A DNA stretch of 64,000 nt from Oscillospiraceae bacterium (GTDB taxonomy: Bacteria; Bacillota; Clostridia; Oscillospirales; Ruminococcaceae). Position numbers and translations under genes: made by a program. Shown piece by piece: positions 33,041 through 41,411 of this stretch. The notes under the pieces were generated by a model. The model saw only the letters and a list, made by a program, of their open reading frames with translations. It was not told where the DNA came from and ran no database searches. How positions within the stretch are numbered: position 1 is the first letter of the stretch; each line of letters starts with the position of its first letter. The stretch covers positions 36,510-100,509 of the forward strand of contig CAAGBS010000024.1 in assembly GCA_900768125.1 (NCBI GenBank). Reading direction: 5' to 3'.

Positions 33041-33532
33041 ATGAAGCATACAATTTCAGTTCTGGTAGAAAACCATGCTGGCGTTCTCGCGAGAGTAGCC
33101 GGTCTGTTCGCGCGCAGAGGCTTCAACATTGACAGCCTTGCCGTTGGCGTTACCGACGACGAGAACGTATCACGCATTACAATAGTCGCCGATGGAAGCG
33201 CCTACACGCTTGAACAGATAGAAAAGCAGCTGAACAAACTGATAGATGTCATCAAAGTGAAGACGCTGCACAATGAATCGGCGGTGACGCGCGAACTGGT
33301 GCTGATAAAAGTCAGCTGCACGCAGAAGCAGCGCGCTGAACTCATCAGCATTGCAGAGATCGCCAAGGGGAAGATCTCGGACATCTCCCCCAGCTCGATG
33401 ACGATAGAATTGTCCGACACCAAGCAGAATCTCGACACATACGAGGAACTGCTGCGTCCCTACGGAATAAAGGAAGTAGTCCGCACAGGCACGATTGCCA
33501 TGCAGAAGGGCGAAGCCGCCGTAAGGGTTTGA
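33041..33532 (+). CDS. ilvN: Acetolactate synthase, small regulatory subunit
   Basis: This 163-residue ACT-domain protein activates the large subunit and gives valine feedback. It starts KHTISVLVENHAGVLARVAG, the ACT fold, followed by RRGFNIDSLAVG, and has a second ACT-like half (ELVLIKVSCTQKQRAELI). ATG 33041 lies 13 bases after ilvB, and the upstream frame (TTG 33008) is inside ilvB. The length is typical. Confidence 0.94.
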   Translation: MKHTISVLVENHAGVLARVAGLFARRGFNIDSLAVGVTDDENVSRITIVADGSAYTLEQIEKQLNKLIDVIKVKTLHNESAVTRELVLIKVSCTQKQRAELISIAEIAKGKISDISPSSMTIELSDTKQNLDTYEELLRPYGIKEVVRTGTIAMQKGEAAVRV

Positions 33533-33592
33533 CCGTATAACCTCGCTCAAAAGGCGTCGTATATAATATTCTTCAAAAGGAGATACAAAACA

Positions 33593-34690
33593 ATGGCACA
33601 GATTTATCATCAGGAAGACTGCAACCTGTCCCTGCTGGACGGCAAGACCGTTGCTATCATCGGCTACGGCAGCCAGGGTCACGCACACGCTCTGAACCTC
33701 AAGGATAGCGGCGTTAATGTCATCATCGGTCTGTATGAAGGCTCCAAGAGCTGGAAGAAGGCTGAGGAAGCTGGCTTCAAGGTATACACCGCTGCCGAGG
33801 CCGCTAAGAAGGCTGACCTCATTATGATCCTTATCAACGATGAGAGACAGGCTGATCTCTATAAGGAGAGCATCGCACCGAACCTCACCGCTGGCAAGAC
33901 CCTTGCTTTCGCACACGGCTTCAATATCCACTTCGGTCAGATCGTTCCCCCGGCTGACGTTGACGTTATCATGATCGCTCCTAAGGGCCCGGGTCACACT
34001 GTTCGTTCTGAGTATCAGATCGGCAGAGGCGTTCCCTGCCTTATCGCTGTATATCAGGACGCTTCCGGCAGAGCGCACGATATCGGTCTTGCATACGCAG
34101 CAGGTATCGGCGGCTCCAGAGCAGGCGTGCTTGACACCACATTCCAGTGCGAGACTGAGACCGACCTGTTCGGTGAGCAGTGCGTACTCTGCGGCGGTGT
34201 AACTGCCCTGATGAAGGCTGGTTTCGAGACCCTGGTTGAGGCTGGTTACGATCCCCAGAACGCTTACTTCGAGTGCATTCACGAGATGAAGCTCATTGTT
34301 GACCTGATCTACAAGGGCGGCTTCAAGATGATGAGATACTCCATCTCCGATACCGCTGAGTACGGCGACTACGAGATCGGCAAGAGAATCATCACCGAGG
34401 ACACCAAGAAGGAAATGAAGAAGGTCCTCCACGAGATTCAGGACGGTACATTCGCACGCAACTGGATCACCGAGAACAAGATGGGCAGAAGCCATTTCAA
34501 CGCTTGCCGCCGCATCGAGAGCGAGCACCAGCTTGAGAAGGTAGGCGCTGAGCTGCGTAAGCTCTACAGCTGGACCGACGATATCGACGTTGCTTCCGGC
34601 ACCGGCGCAAAGGCTCCCGCCAAGAAAGCAGCTGCTGCCAAGGCTGCTCCCAAGAAGACCACTTCTACCAGAAAGACCACCAAGAAGTAA
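33593..34690 (+). CDS. ilvC: Ketol-acid reductoisomerase with a Lys/Ala-rich tail
   Basis: This 365-residue class I KARI isomerises and reduces acetolactate with NAD(P)H. The nucleotide site is IGYGSQGHAHALNLKDSG, followed by PKGPGHTVRSEY and the metal ligands in QCVLCGGVTALMKAG and ECIHEMKLIVDL. The core ends near residue 335, the usual family length. About 30 extra residues follow, rich in Lys, Ala, Thr and Pro (APAKKAAAAKAAPKKTTSTR). The codons in the tail are in good use and run cleanly to the stop. AAAGGAG precedes the ATG. Confidence 0.95.
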   Translation: MAQIYHQEDCNLSLLDGKTVAIIGYGSQGHAHALNLKDSGVNVIIGLYEGSKSWKKAEEAGFKVYTAAEAAKKADLIMILINDERQADLYKESIAPNLTAGKTLAFAHGFNIHFGQIVPPADVDVIMIAPKGPGHTVRSEYQIGRGVPCLIAVYQDASGRAHDIGLAYAAGIGGSRAGVLDTTFQCETETDLFGEQCVLCGGVTALMKAGFETLVEAGYDPQNAYFECIHEMKLIVDLIYKGGFKMMRYSISDTAEYGDYEIGKRIITEDTKKEMKKVLHEIQDGTFARNWITENKMGRSHFNACRRIESEHQLEKVGAELRKLYSWTDDIDVASGTGAKAPAKKAAAAKAAPKKTTSTRKTTKK

Positions 34691-34707
34691 TCTTCCTTTA
34701 AACAACG

Positions 34708-34742
34708 AACTCCGCTGTGATATCCACGGCGGAGTTTTTTTA
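34708..34742 (+). terminator. Terminator after ilvC
   Basis: AACTCCGC (34708-34715) pairs with GCGGAGTT (34729-34736), followed by a run of T. Confidence 0.88.
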
Positions 34743-34773
34743 TTAAAAAACGGCTGCCCGAACCGGACAGCCG
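34743..34773 (-). terminator. Terminator after nadC
   Basis: CGGCTGCCC (34751-34759) pairs with GGACAGCCG (34765-34773). On the minus strand it is followed by TTTTTTAATA. Confidence 0.85.
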
Positions 34774-34783
34774 CCATTTTATT

Positions 34784-35623
34784 TTACTTTTTCCACTTCA
34801 TCGAGATATCGAAAGCCTTGACGCTGTGAGTAAGTGCACCGAGCGAGATTATATCAACGCCGGTCTCAGCGACCTCGCGGATATTTTCCATCGTGACGTT
34901 GCCGCTCGCCTCCAGCTTAGCCCTGCCGTTGACCAACTTCACAGCCTGCGCCATTGTGGGGCAGTCCATGTTGTCCAGCATGATGACGTTAACGCCGCAG
35001 TCGACCGCTTCCTGAACCTCGTCAAGATTTCTGGTCTCGACCTCTATCTGTAACATATGTCCCGCTTTCTGGCGCAGCGCGTTGACTGCCGGAGTAATTC
35101 CGCCGTATGCGTCGATGTGATTATCCTTCAGCATAGCCGCGTCAGTCAGGTTGTACCGGTGATTTCTGCCCCCGCCGACCGTTACCGCATACTTCTGCAG
35201 CGGGCGAAGTCCGGGGAGAGTCTTGCGCGTGTCCGCAATGCTTGCGTTGGTGCCCTTTACAAGCTCCACGCACTTGTTGGTGTAGCTGGAGATTCCGCTC
35301 ATGTGCTGGAGAATGTTCAGCGAAGTGCGCTCCGCTTTCAGCATAAGGCGGGTGTGTCCGGTGAAATCCGCGATGATGTCGCCGTATTTCACCTTGTCGC
35401 CGTCCTTGAAATGGCACTCTATCTTCATATCCGGGTCGAGTATCGTGAACACTCTCAGCGCAACTTCAAGTCCGCACAGAACGCCGTCCGCCTTTGCCAT
35501 GAAGTACGCAGATGAAACGCTGTCCTCGGGGATAAGCAGGTCTGCAGTGCTGTCTATGTAGTTGATATCCTCGGTCAGCGCAGTCTTAATAATGTCGTCA
35601 ACATAAAACGGTAGGAGTATCAT
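34784..35623 (-). CDS. nadC: Nicotinate-nucleotide pyrophosphorylase (quinolinate phosphoribosyltransferase)
   Basis: This 279-residue enzyme turns quinolinate and PRPP into nicotinate mononucleotide, CO2 and PPi in NAD synthesis. Family blocks are AERTSLNILQHMSGISSYT, ADTRKTLPGLRPLQKYAVTVGGGRNHRYNL (shown in part: DTRKTLPGLR and GGGRNHRYNL), LKDNHI and EVETRNLDEV. The start overlaps the nadB stop by 4 bases. No nadA gene is next to it, so quinolinate synthase is encoded elsewhere. Confidence 0.95.
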   Translation of the reverse strand: MILLPFYVDDIIKTALTEDINYIDSTADLLIPEDSVSSAYFMAKADGVLCGLEVALRVFTILDPDMKIECHFKDGDKVKYGDIIADFTGHTRLMLKAERTSLNILQHMSGISSYTNKCVELVKGTNASIADTRKTLPGLRPLQKYAVTVGGGRNHRYNLTDAAMLKDNHIDAYGGITPAVNALRQKAGHMLQIEVETRNLDEVQEAVDCGVNVIMLDNMDCPTMAQAVKLVNGRAKLEASGNVTMENIREVAETGVDIISLGALTHSVKAFDISMKWKK

Positions 35624-37116
35624 TCTTCCTTGCCCTTCCTTTCAAGTACCTCAGAGAGGATTATATATGCAACTGTAACCAGCGACTTTGTCTCGACAAA
35701 ATCTGCAGTTATCTCATAGCCGCTGTTGTAAACCTGGTCTTTAAGTTCCTTTATACGCGTGAGACCCTTTTCAGCCTCCTCGTAATTCGGCTTGATGAAG
35801 TACGCTTTCTGCATGATGTGGCGTATCTCGGTGCGGATACCGTGCGGAAGCGGCTTGCCCTCCGGCGAACTCATCGGATACTCGATTGTTTCGCGGTCAT
35901 CCTCGCGGCGGTTCTTGTTGATATCTTCGGCGATAAGGCGGGAGAACACCAGAGCCTCCAGCAGGGAGTTGCTGGCGAGGCGGTTCTTTCCGTGAACGCC
36001 GGTGTGGGAGCACTCGCCCGCAGCGTAAAGCCCCGGGATATTAGTCGCGCCCTTTCCGTCAACATTTATTCCGCCCATAAGGTAATGCTGACAGGGATAA
36101 ACCGGGAACGGCTCCTTGGTCATGTCGTAGCCCTTTTCCAGCACCTTGCTGTAGATCATCGGGAAATGTCCCTTGACAAACTCGGGGTCCTTATAGGAAA
36201 TATCCAGCCAGAACTCGTCAGAACCGGTCTCCGCCTGCTCCTTCATCATACATTCGGAAACCACATCACGGGGAGCAAGCTCCTTGCGCTCCGGCTCGTA
36301 CTTCTGCATGAAGCGCTCCTTGTGGCAGTTGAGCAGGTACGCGCCCTCGCCGCGGACTGCCTCGGAAACCAGGAAGCATTCGCGGTTCTTGCGGTCTGCA
36401 AAAGCGGTCGGGTGGAACTGAACATAACTCAGATTCTTTATCTCAGCGCCGAGATTGTACGCAAGCTGAATGCCGTCGCCGGTAGCTATCGCTGAGTTAG
36501 TCGTGAAATCGTAGACCCTGCCTATGCCGCCGGTAGCCAGAATAACAGCGTCAGCGCAGTAATACTGGTGCTCCTGCTTTCCCGGCTCGTCGTTGTGGGC
36601 GAGCACGTCCGCGAAGAACATTCCATCCTGCTTTTCGAGCCTGCACAGCACCGACCAGTTGACTACAGTTACGTTTTTCAGTTCCTGCACCTGCTTGATG
36701 AGATTAGTCTCTATCTCAAAGCCTGTGGTGTCCTTGTGGTGAGCGATACGGCGGCGGGAGTGTCCGCCCTCGCGGGTAAGCTCTATGCTGCCGTCGTTCT
36801 TCAGGTCAAATTCAACGCCGTACTTGTCTTTCAGGCGCATTACATCGGTGGGTCCCTGCTCGACAAGTATCTTCACGTTGTCGAGATTGTTCTTGTAGTG
36901 ACCTGCGATTAGCGTATCCTTTATGTGAAGGTCGTAGCTGTCATTCTGCTTGTCCATGACAGCCGCAACGCCACCCTGCGCGAGCGCGGAGTTGCACAGG
37001 GTAAGCTCCCTCTTGCTCAGCATGAGTATCCTGAGGTCGGGAGAGAGGTTCAGCGCGGCGTAAATGCCGGATATACCGGTGCCGACGATGATAACGTCAT
37101 ATCTTTGGAATTTCAA
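35620..37116 (-). CDS. nadB: L-aspartate oxidase
   Basis: This 498-residue FAD enzyme oxidises L-aspartate to iminoaspartate for quinolinate synthesis. The FAD site is DVIIVGTGISGIYAALNL, followed by NSALAQGGVAAV, the substrate loop TREGGHSRRRIAHHKD, and GECSHTGVHGKNRLASNSLLE. The start is TTG at 37116, with AAAGG 8 bases upstream; I see no nearby ATG in frame. In an anaerobe, fumarate rather than oxygen is the likely electron acceptor. It is divergent from hflX. Confidence 0.95.
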   Translation of the reverse strand: MKFQRYDVIIVGTGISGIYAALNLSPDLRILMLSKRELTLCNSALAQGGVAAVMDKQNDSYDLHIKDTLIAGHYKNNLDNVKILVEQGPTDVMRLKDKYGVEFDLKNDGSIELTREGGHSRRRIAHHKDTTGFEIETNLIKQVQELKNVTVVNWSVLCRLEKQDGMFFADVLAHNDEPGKQEHQYYCADAVILATGGIGRVYDFTTNSAIATGDGIQLAYNLGAEIKNLSYVQFHPTAFADRKNRECFLVSEAVRGEGAYLLNCHKERFMQKYEPERKELAPRDVVSECMMKEQAETGSDEFWLDISYKDPEFVKGHFPMIYSKVLEKGYDMTKEPFPVYPCQHYLMGGINVDGKGATNIPGLYAAGECSHTGVHGKNRLASNSLLEALVFSRLIAEDINKNRREDDRETIEYPMSSPEGKPLPHGIRTEIRHIMQKAYFIKPNYEEAEKGLTRIKELKDQVYNSGYEITADFVETKSLVTVAYIILSEVLERKGKEE

Positions 37117-37185
37117 AGCGATCAGCCTTTCTTTTACGGACTTTCACCCGTTTATATCACCGCGACTGGGCGGTTGATTTTGTAC

Positions 37186-37214
37186 TTGACATATCGGAAA
37201 ATAACTGCTATAAT
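37186..37214 (+). promoter_or_regulatory. Promoter of hflX
   Basis: TTGACA (37186-37191), 17 bases, TATAAT (37209-37214). Confidence 0.88.
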
Positions 37215-37224
37215 ACCGATATGT
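37189..37224 (+). promoter_or_regulatory. Inverted repeat spanning the hflX promoter
   Basis: ACATATCGG (37189-37197) and CCGATATGT (37216-37224) are perfect 9-base arms on either side of the -10, so this may be an operator. Confidence 0.6.
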
Positions 37225-37268
37225 GTGTAATTACTTGCGTACGCGCACTCACGCGCAGAACGGGAAAC

Positions 37269-37290
37269 TTACTCCGGCTTTCCGGAGTAA
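37269..37290 (+). promoter_or_regulatory. Leader hairpin just before the hflX ribosome site
   Basis: TTACTCCGG-CTTT-CCGGAGTAA forms a perfect 9-base stem ending about 17 bases before the ATG. No T run follows, so it is more likely a translation or RNA-stability element than a terminator. Confidence 0.55.
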
Positions 37291-37307
37291 CATGAGAAGG
37301 AGTAATT

Positions 37308-38540
37308 ATGGAAGAAAAACATCTTACAAGAGCCATACTCATCGGTGCGGACACCGGGGAATATGACGCGGAAAGCTCAATGGAGGAGCTTGCGGAACTT
37401 GCCAAGACCGCCGGAGCGGAGGAGCTTGCAAGGGTTCTCCAGAAGCGCGAAGCATACGAACCCGCTACAGTCATCGGCGAGGGAAAGCTTGCCGAGGTCA
37501 AGGAGCTTTGCGGCTCTCTCGGCGCGGAACTTCTGATATTCGACTGCGAACTTACCGCTTCGCAGATACGAAACGTCGAGGACGAAACTGACGTCCGCGT
37601 CATCGACCGCACGATGCTGATACTGGATATCTTCGCCGGGCGTGCAGTTTCCCGCGAGGGTAAGCTGCAGGTGGAACTTGCACAGCTGAGATACCGCCTG
37701 CCGCGCCTAATGGGTATCGGCACTTCGCTGTCCAGACTGGGCGGCGGCATCGGAACCAGAGGCCCCGGTGAAACTCAGCTTGAGACCGACCGCCGCCACA
37801 TACGCAGGCGTATCGACAAGCTGTCGGCGGAACTGAAAGAACTCGAGGAGCGCCGCGGCTACGCCCGTGACCGCCGCAAAAAGGACAGCGTTCAGGTCGG
37901 CGCGATAGTCGGCTACACCAACGCGGGTAAATCCACGCTGCTGAACCTGCTGACCGGAGCCGGAGTGCTGGCGGAGGACAAACTTTTCGCTACCCTTGAC
38001 CCCACCTCCCGCGCCATCGAACTGCCGGACGGAAGAAGCCTGCTGCTTGTGGACACGGTAGGACTTATCCGGAGACTTCCCCACCACCTGGTCGAAGCGT
38101 TCAAGTCAACGCTGGAGGAAGCCGCCTGCGCGGACATCATAATCCACGTCTGCGACGTTTCCGACCCGGAAGCCGCCGAGAAAGCGGACGTAACGCTGAA
38201 GACCCTCGCGGACCTCGGCGCCGCTGAGATACCGGTAGTCACCGTGCTGAACAAGTGCGACCTGCTGACTGAAAATATTCCGGAGGACGGCTCCACAGTC
38301 AAGATAAGCGCCAAGAAAGCGCAGGGAATCGAACGCCTGCTGCAGGTCATCGCCGCAAATCTCCCGGAGACCGCAAAGCGCATGAAGCTGCTGCTTCCCT
38401 ACGACAAGGCGGGCTACACCGCGAAGCTGCGCGAAAACGGAAAGGTCTTCAGCGAGGACTACACCGAAAACGGCGTGCTTGTGGACGCCATGGTCGACCA
38501 GATGCTGATAAAGCAGATGTCCCAGTACGAAACCGAATAA
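37308..38540 (+). CDS. hflX: GTPase HflX
   Basis: This 410-residue ribosome-associated GTPase splits or rescues stalled ribosomes, notably after stress. The N-terminal domain includes ATVIGEGKLAEVKELC. The glycine-rich linker GIGTRGPGETQLETDRR is diagnostic. The G domain has GYTNAGKSTLLN (G1), DPTSR (G2), DTVGLIRRLPHHL (G3) and LNKCD (G4). A C-terminal region of about 45 residues ends the protein. AGAAGGAG lies upstream of the ATG. Confidence 0.95.
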   Translation: MEEKHLTRAILIGADTGEYDAESSMEELAELAKTAGAEELARVLQKREAYEPATVIGEGKLAEVKELCGSLGAELLIFDCELTASQIRNVEDETDVRVIDRTMLILDIFAGRAVSREGKLQVELAQLRYRLPRLMGIGTSLSRLGGGIGTRGPGETQLETDRRHIRRRIDKLSAELKELEERRGYARDRRKKDSVQVGAIVGYTNAGKSTLLNLLTGAGVLAEDKLFATLDPTSRAIELPDGRSLLLVDTVGLIRRLPHHLVEAFKSTLEEAACADIIIHVCDVSDPEAAEKADVTLKTLADLGAAEIPVVTVLNKCDLLTENIPEDGSTVKISAKKAQGIERLLQVIAANLPETAKRMKLLLPYDKAGYTAKLRENGKVFSEDYTENGVLVDAMVDQMLIKQMSQYETE

Positions 38541-38544
38541 CCTT

Positions 38545-38570
38545 TGCGGGGCGCAAGCCCCGCATTTTTT
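38545..38570 (+). terminator. Terminator after hflX
   Basis: TGCGGGGC-GCAA-GCCCCGCA stem followed by TTTTTT. Confidence 0.92.
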
Positions 38571-38605
38571 ATTCCGAATTTCTTGTCTTGCCGCTTACTC
38601 AGGTA

Positions 38606-39859
38606 TTACTCTTCAACGCTGACCTCAGTGCCGCCGATAGGGCGAACGCTCAGGACATGGCAGGAGCCTGCGCCGAATGTTCTTTCAATGTTCATCTTGA
38701 ACTGCTGCAGCATTTCCAGCGGAACGAACGCCTGGATAGTTCCCGCGAAGCCGCCGCCGTGTACTCTGCATGCGCCCTTGCGGTGCAGCGAATATTCAGC
38801 AACGTTCAGCGCGATGGAAAGGCACTGGTGCTTTACGTCTGAGGAAGCGTAGATATTCTGCAGATACTTGTAGGAGCTGTCGCCTGATTCCTTCACGCTG
38901 GAAAGGAAATCGTCAAAATTGCCTGCCTTGAGTGCGTGGACTAGCTTGTCTACGCGCTCGTTCTCATCAAAGAAGTGAATGGAGCGCAGCACCGCTCTGT
39001 CGCCGAACTGCTCGCGCAGAACGCGGATATTCAGCATGATGTCGTCCTTGGAGAGCTGGCGGAGAGTATCGCAGGTGAAATATCCTGCGACCGCTTTCAT
39101 CTCCTGCGGGATAGCCGCGTATTCATCGGTAAGGTCTGCGTGGTCGCCCTTTGCGTCAACTATGCACAGCGCGTGACCGAACTTCTCGAAATCAGCGGGA
39201 ACGCTCTCAATGATGGGGCTTTCGGTGTCCTTGAAGTCGATGGCGATGAATCCGCCGACAGAGGACGCCATCTGATCCATCAGACCGGAGGGCTTTCCGA
39301 AATACACATTTTCAGCGAACTGGGAGATCTGCGCTATCTTCACTGCGCTGACCTGACCGCCGTTGTAGAGGTGGGAAAGGATAGTCCCCACCAGCACCTC
39401 GAACGCCGCAGAGGAGGAAAGTCCGCTGCCCTTCATTACGTCTGATGTGGTGTAAGCACGAAATCCGCCTATCTTCATGCCGTCATTCTGGAAGCCTGCC
39501 GCAACGCCGCGTATAAGCGAAGCGGAGGTGTTCTTCTCCTCGGGGACTGCTTCAAGCTGGGAAAGGTCAACGCTGTCCTCCGGGAAGCCCTCGGATTTTA
39601 TCACTATCTTCCCGTCGTCGGACGGCTCTACTACAGCGATAACGTCAAGGTTGACGCTTGCCGCGAATACCTTTCCGTGATTGTGGTCGGTGTGGTTGCC
39701 GCATATCTCGGTCCTTCCCGGCGCAGAAAAGAATCTGTGCTCGCCGATTGAACCAAAATACTCGGCAAAGGCAGTCACAGCGTTCTTATAGCGCTGCTTC
39801 TGCGCCTCTGCCTGGGAACTGGGATAAATGTCGTTGATTGTCGAGATTACAGGTTTCAT
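38606..39859 (-). CDS. galK: Galactokinase
   Basis: This 417-residue GHMP kinase phosphorylates galactose with ATP in the Leloir route. The galactose signature is APGRTEICGNHTDHNHGKV, the ATP loop is VMKGSGLSSSAAFEVLVG, and the third GHMP motif is GACRVHGGGFAGTIQAFV. It is about 25 residues longer than E. coli GalK, mainly at the N-terminus. It follows rodA on the same strand with a 64-base gap; no other Leloir gene is nearby. Confidence 0.94.
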   Translation of the reverse strand: MKPVISTINDIYPSSQAEAQKQRYKNAVTAFAEYFGSIGEHRFFSAPGRTEICGNHTDHNHGKVFAASVNLDVIAVVEPSDDGKIVIKSEGFPEDSVDLSQLEAVPEEKNTSASLIRGVAAGFQNDGMKIGGFRAYTTSDVMKGSGLSSSAAFEVLVGTILSHLYNGGQVSAVKIAQISQFAENVYFGKPSGLMDQMASSVGGFIAIDFKDTESPIIESVPADFEKFGHALCIVDAKGDHADLTDEYAAIPQEMKAVAGYFTCDTLRQLSKDDIMLNIRVLREQFGDRAVLRSIHFFDENERVDKLVHALKAGNFDDFLSSVKESGDSSYKYLQNIYASSDVKHQCLSIALNVAEYSLHRKGACRVHGGGFAGTIQAFVPLEMLQQFKMNIERTFGAGSCHVLSVRPIGGTEVSVEE

Positions 39860-39923
39860 TTGGTATTACCTTTCGTTTTCTGGTCTGCCGACCAGTATTT
39901 GAACTGCTTCGCAGTTATATCCG

Positions 39924-41063
39924 TTATTCCTTTTCCTGATAGAACATGTGCTTCTTCTTTTCCCGGTGCGAGACCACCGACATGACCGGTCCCAGGGAAG
40001 CGTAACTCATCACCAGAGATGTTCCGCCCGTGCTGACGAACGGCAGCGGTATCCCGACCACCGGTCCGACTGAGAGCACCATCGCGATATTAATAATACA
40101 GTGGAACGTGAACATTGAGAACACTCCGACGCATATCAGCTTCCCGAGCGGGTCTATCGACGAGGAAGCGTCCGAAAGCAGCTTCATGCACATCACCGCC
40201 AGCGCGATGACTACGCCCATGCACCCGATGAATCCGAACACCATGCCTATATACGCGAATATGAAGTCATTGTAGCCCTCGGGAACGTAGGTGTAAGTCG
40301 TGGCGTCCGTTCCGAGACCGGTCAGCTGACCGGAGCCCATCGCTACCTTTGCGTTGTACTGCTGCATGTAGTCGCCTATGCGCTCTGCGTTCTGCAGTTC
40401 CTCGTCCCACAACAGCCGGAAGCGCTTCCTGTGATGCTCGCCCATTACGAAGTTCCACGCGACATATCCCACCACCGGGACAGCAGCGAGACCAGCGAGA
40501 ATATACTTCCAGGACATTCCGCCCGCGAACATCATGCAGATGAAGATAAACAGGAACACCAGCGCTGACCCGGCGTCACCCTGCAGCATGATTATCCCGA
40601 ACGGCACCATGAAATGCGCGCACAGCAGAAGAAAATGCGGCAGAGTGTTCATCTTATCGCCAAGCTTTGAAATATGCCATGCAAGCGACAGTATGAACGC
40701 AAGTTTCAGTATCTCTGATGGCTGTATGGTCGTAAAGCCAAGATCGAGCCACGCCAGGTCGTCATCGCGCTTCACACCCAGTGGAGTCCACAGCAGGAGC
40801 TGTAGTATCACCGCCACCGGCGCATATATGAACCAGTACCGCGCCATTCGTTTGTAGTCTATCATGCCGATGACGATACATGCGACGATGCCGATGGCGC
40901 AGGCTATAAGCTGGGTCTGGATATAATCCTGCTTGACATAGCCTATTTTGTTAAGGGAACACAGCAGATAGATATCAAACGCCGAGATGCACAGGCATAT
41001 AAGCATAAGCACCCAGTCTATGTGCCGGAAGTAATTTCCCACCCATTTTAGTATAGTTTTCAT
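39924..41063 (-). CDS. rodA: RodA/FtsW/SpoVE-family cell-wall polymerase
   Basis: This 379-residue SEDS-family membrane protein polymerises peptidoglycan glycan strands from lipid II with a partner penicillin-binding protein. About ten membrane segments are visible. Family blocks are WLDLGFTTIQPSEILKLAFIL, IMLQGDAGSALVFLFIF and the C-terminal VGIPLPFVSTGGTSLVMSYASLG. The conserved QPDLG of most members is QGDAG here. It could act in elongation (RodA) or in sporulation (SpoVE); RodA fits the short termini better. Confidence 0.9.
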   Translation of the reverse strand: MKTILKWVGNYFRHIDWVLMLICLCISAFDIYLLCSLNKIGYVKQDYIQTQLIACAIGIVACIVIGMIDYKRMARYWFIYAPVAVILQLLLWTPLGVKRDDDLAWLDLGFTTIQPSEILKLAFILSLAWHISKLGDKMNTLPHFLLLCAHFMVPFGIIMLQGDAGSALVFLFIFICMMFAGGMSWKYILAGLAAVPVVGYVAWNFVMGEHHRKRFRLLWDEELQNAERIGDYMQQYNAKVAMGSGQLTGLGTDATTYTYVPEGYNDFIFAYIGMVFGFIGCMGVVIALAVMCMKLLSDASSSIDPLGKLICVGVFSMFTFHCIINIAMVLSVGPVVGIPLPFVSTGGTSLVMSYASLGPVMSVVSHREKKKHMFYQEKE

Positions 41064-41114
41064 TTATATCATTACCTGAAAAGCAGTCAGAAAGCCATAT
41101 TGTATACACTATAT

Positions 41115-41143
41115 ATTATATACTCTTTTGTTTTTTTTTGCAA
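41115..41143 (-). promoter_or_regulatory. Promoter of rodA
   Basis: On the minus strand TTGCAA (41138-41143), 17 A-rich bases, TATAAT (41115-41120). The bases between here and 41344 are AT-rich and show no gene. Confidence 0.65.
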
Positions 41144-41344
41144 GGATAAAACCGTTTAAAAATATCTTCACCGGAAATTTCGCCATTCTTTATAAAATCG
41201 GGTTGCAATATGAAAAAAGTTCGGCTTTTTTAACAACGCGTTATTGCAGCGCGTTTTCTCAACATTTGTTGCTTAATTTGCGCAAAAACTAGTAAATATT
41301 TAACAATCCACCGCCGCAGAAATGAATTTTGTACAAATTGCCTA

Positions 41345-41373
41345 TTGAAAACGATTAACCAATGGTGTATTAT
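41345..41373 (+). promoter_or_regulatory. Promoter and putative self-operator of the LacI-family gene
   Basis: TTGAAA (41345-41350), 17 bases, TATTAT (41368-41373). The spacer carries TGAAAACGATTAACCA (41346-41361), which shares AAACGATTA with the palindrome at 49152-49175, so the regulator probably controls its own gene. Confidence 0.65.
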
Positions 41374-41411
41374 ATTAATATAGACAACAGAACAGTGAGA
41401 GGTGAACCAGC

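Noticed and set aside
33170..34777. A 535-codon minus-strand frame opposite ilvC
   Set aside because: It spans the ilvN-ilvC boundary and two terminators and has no recognised motif.
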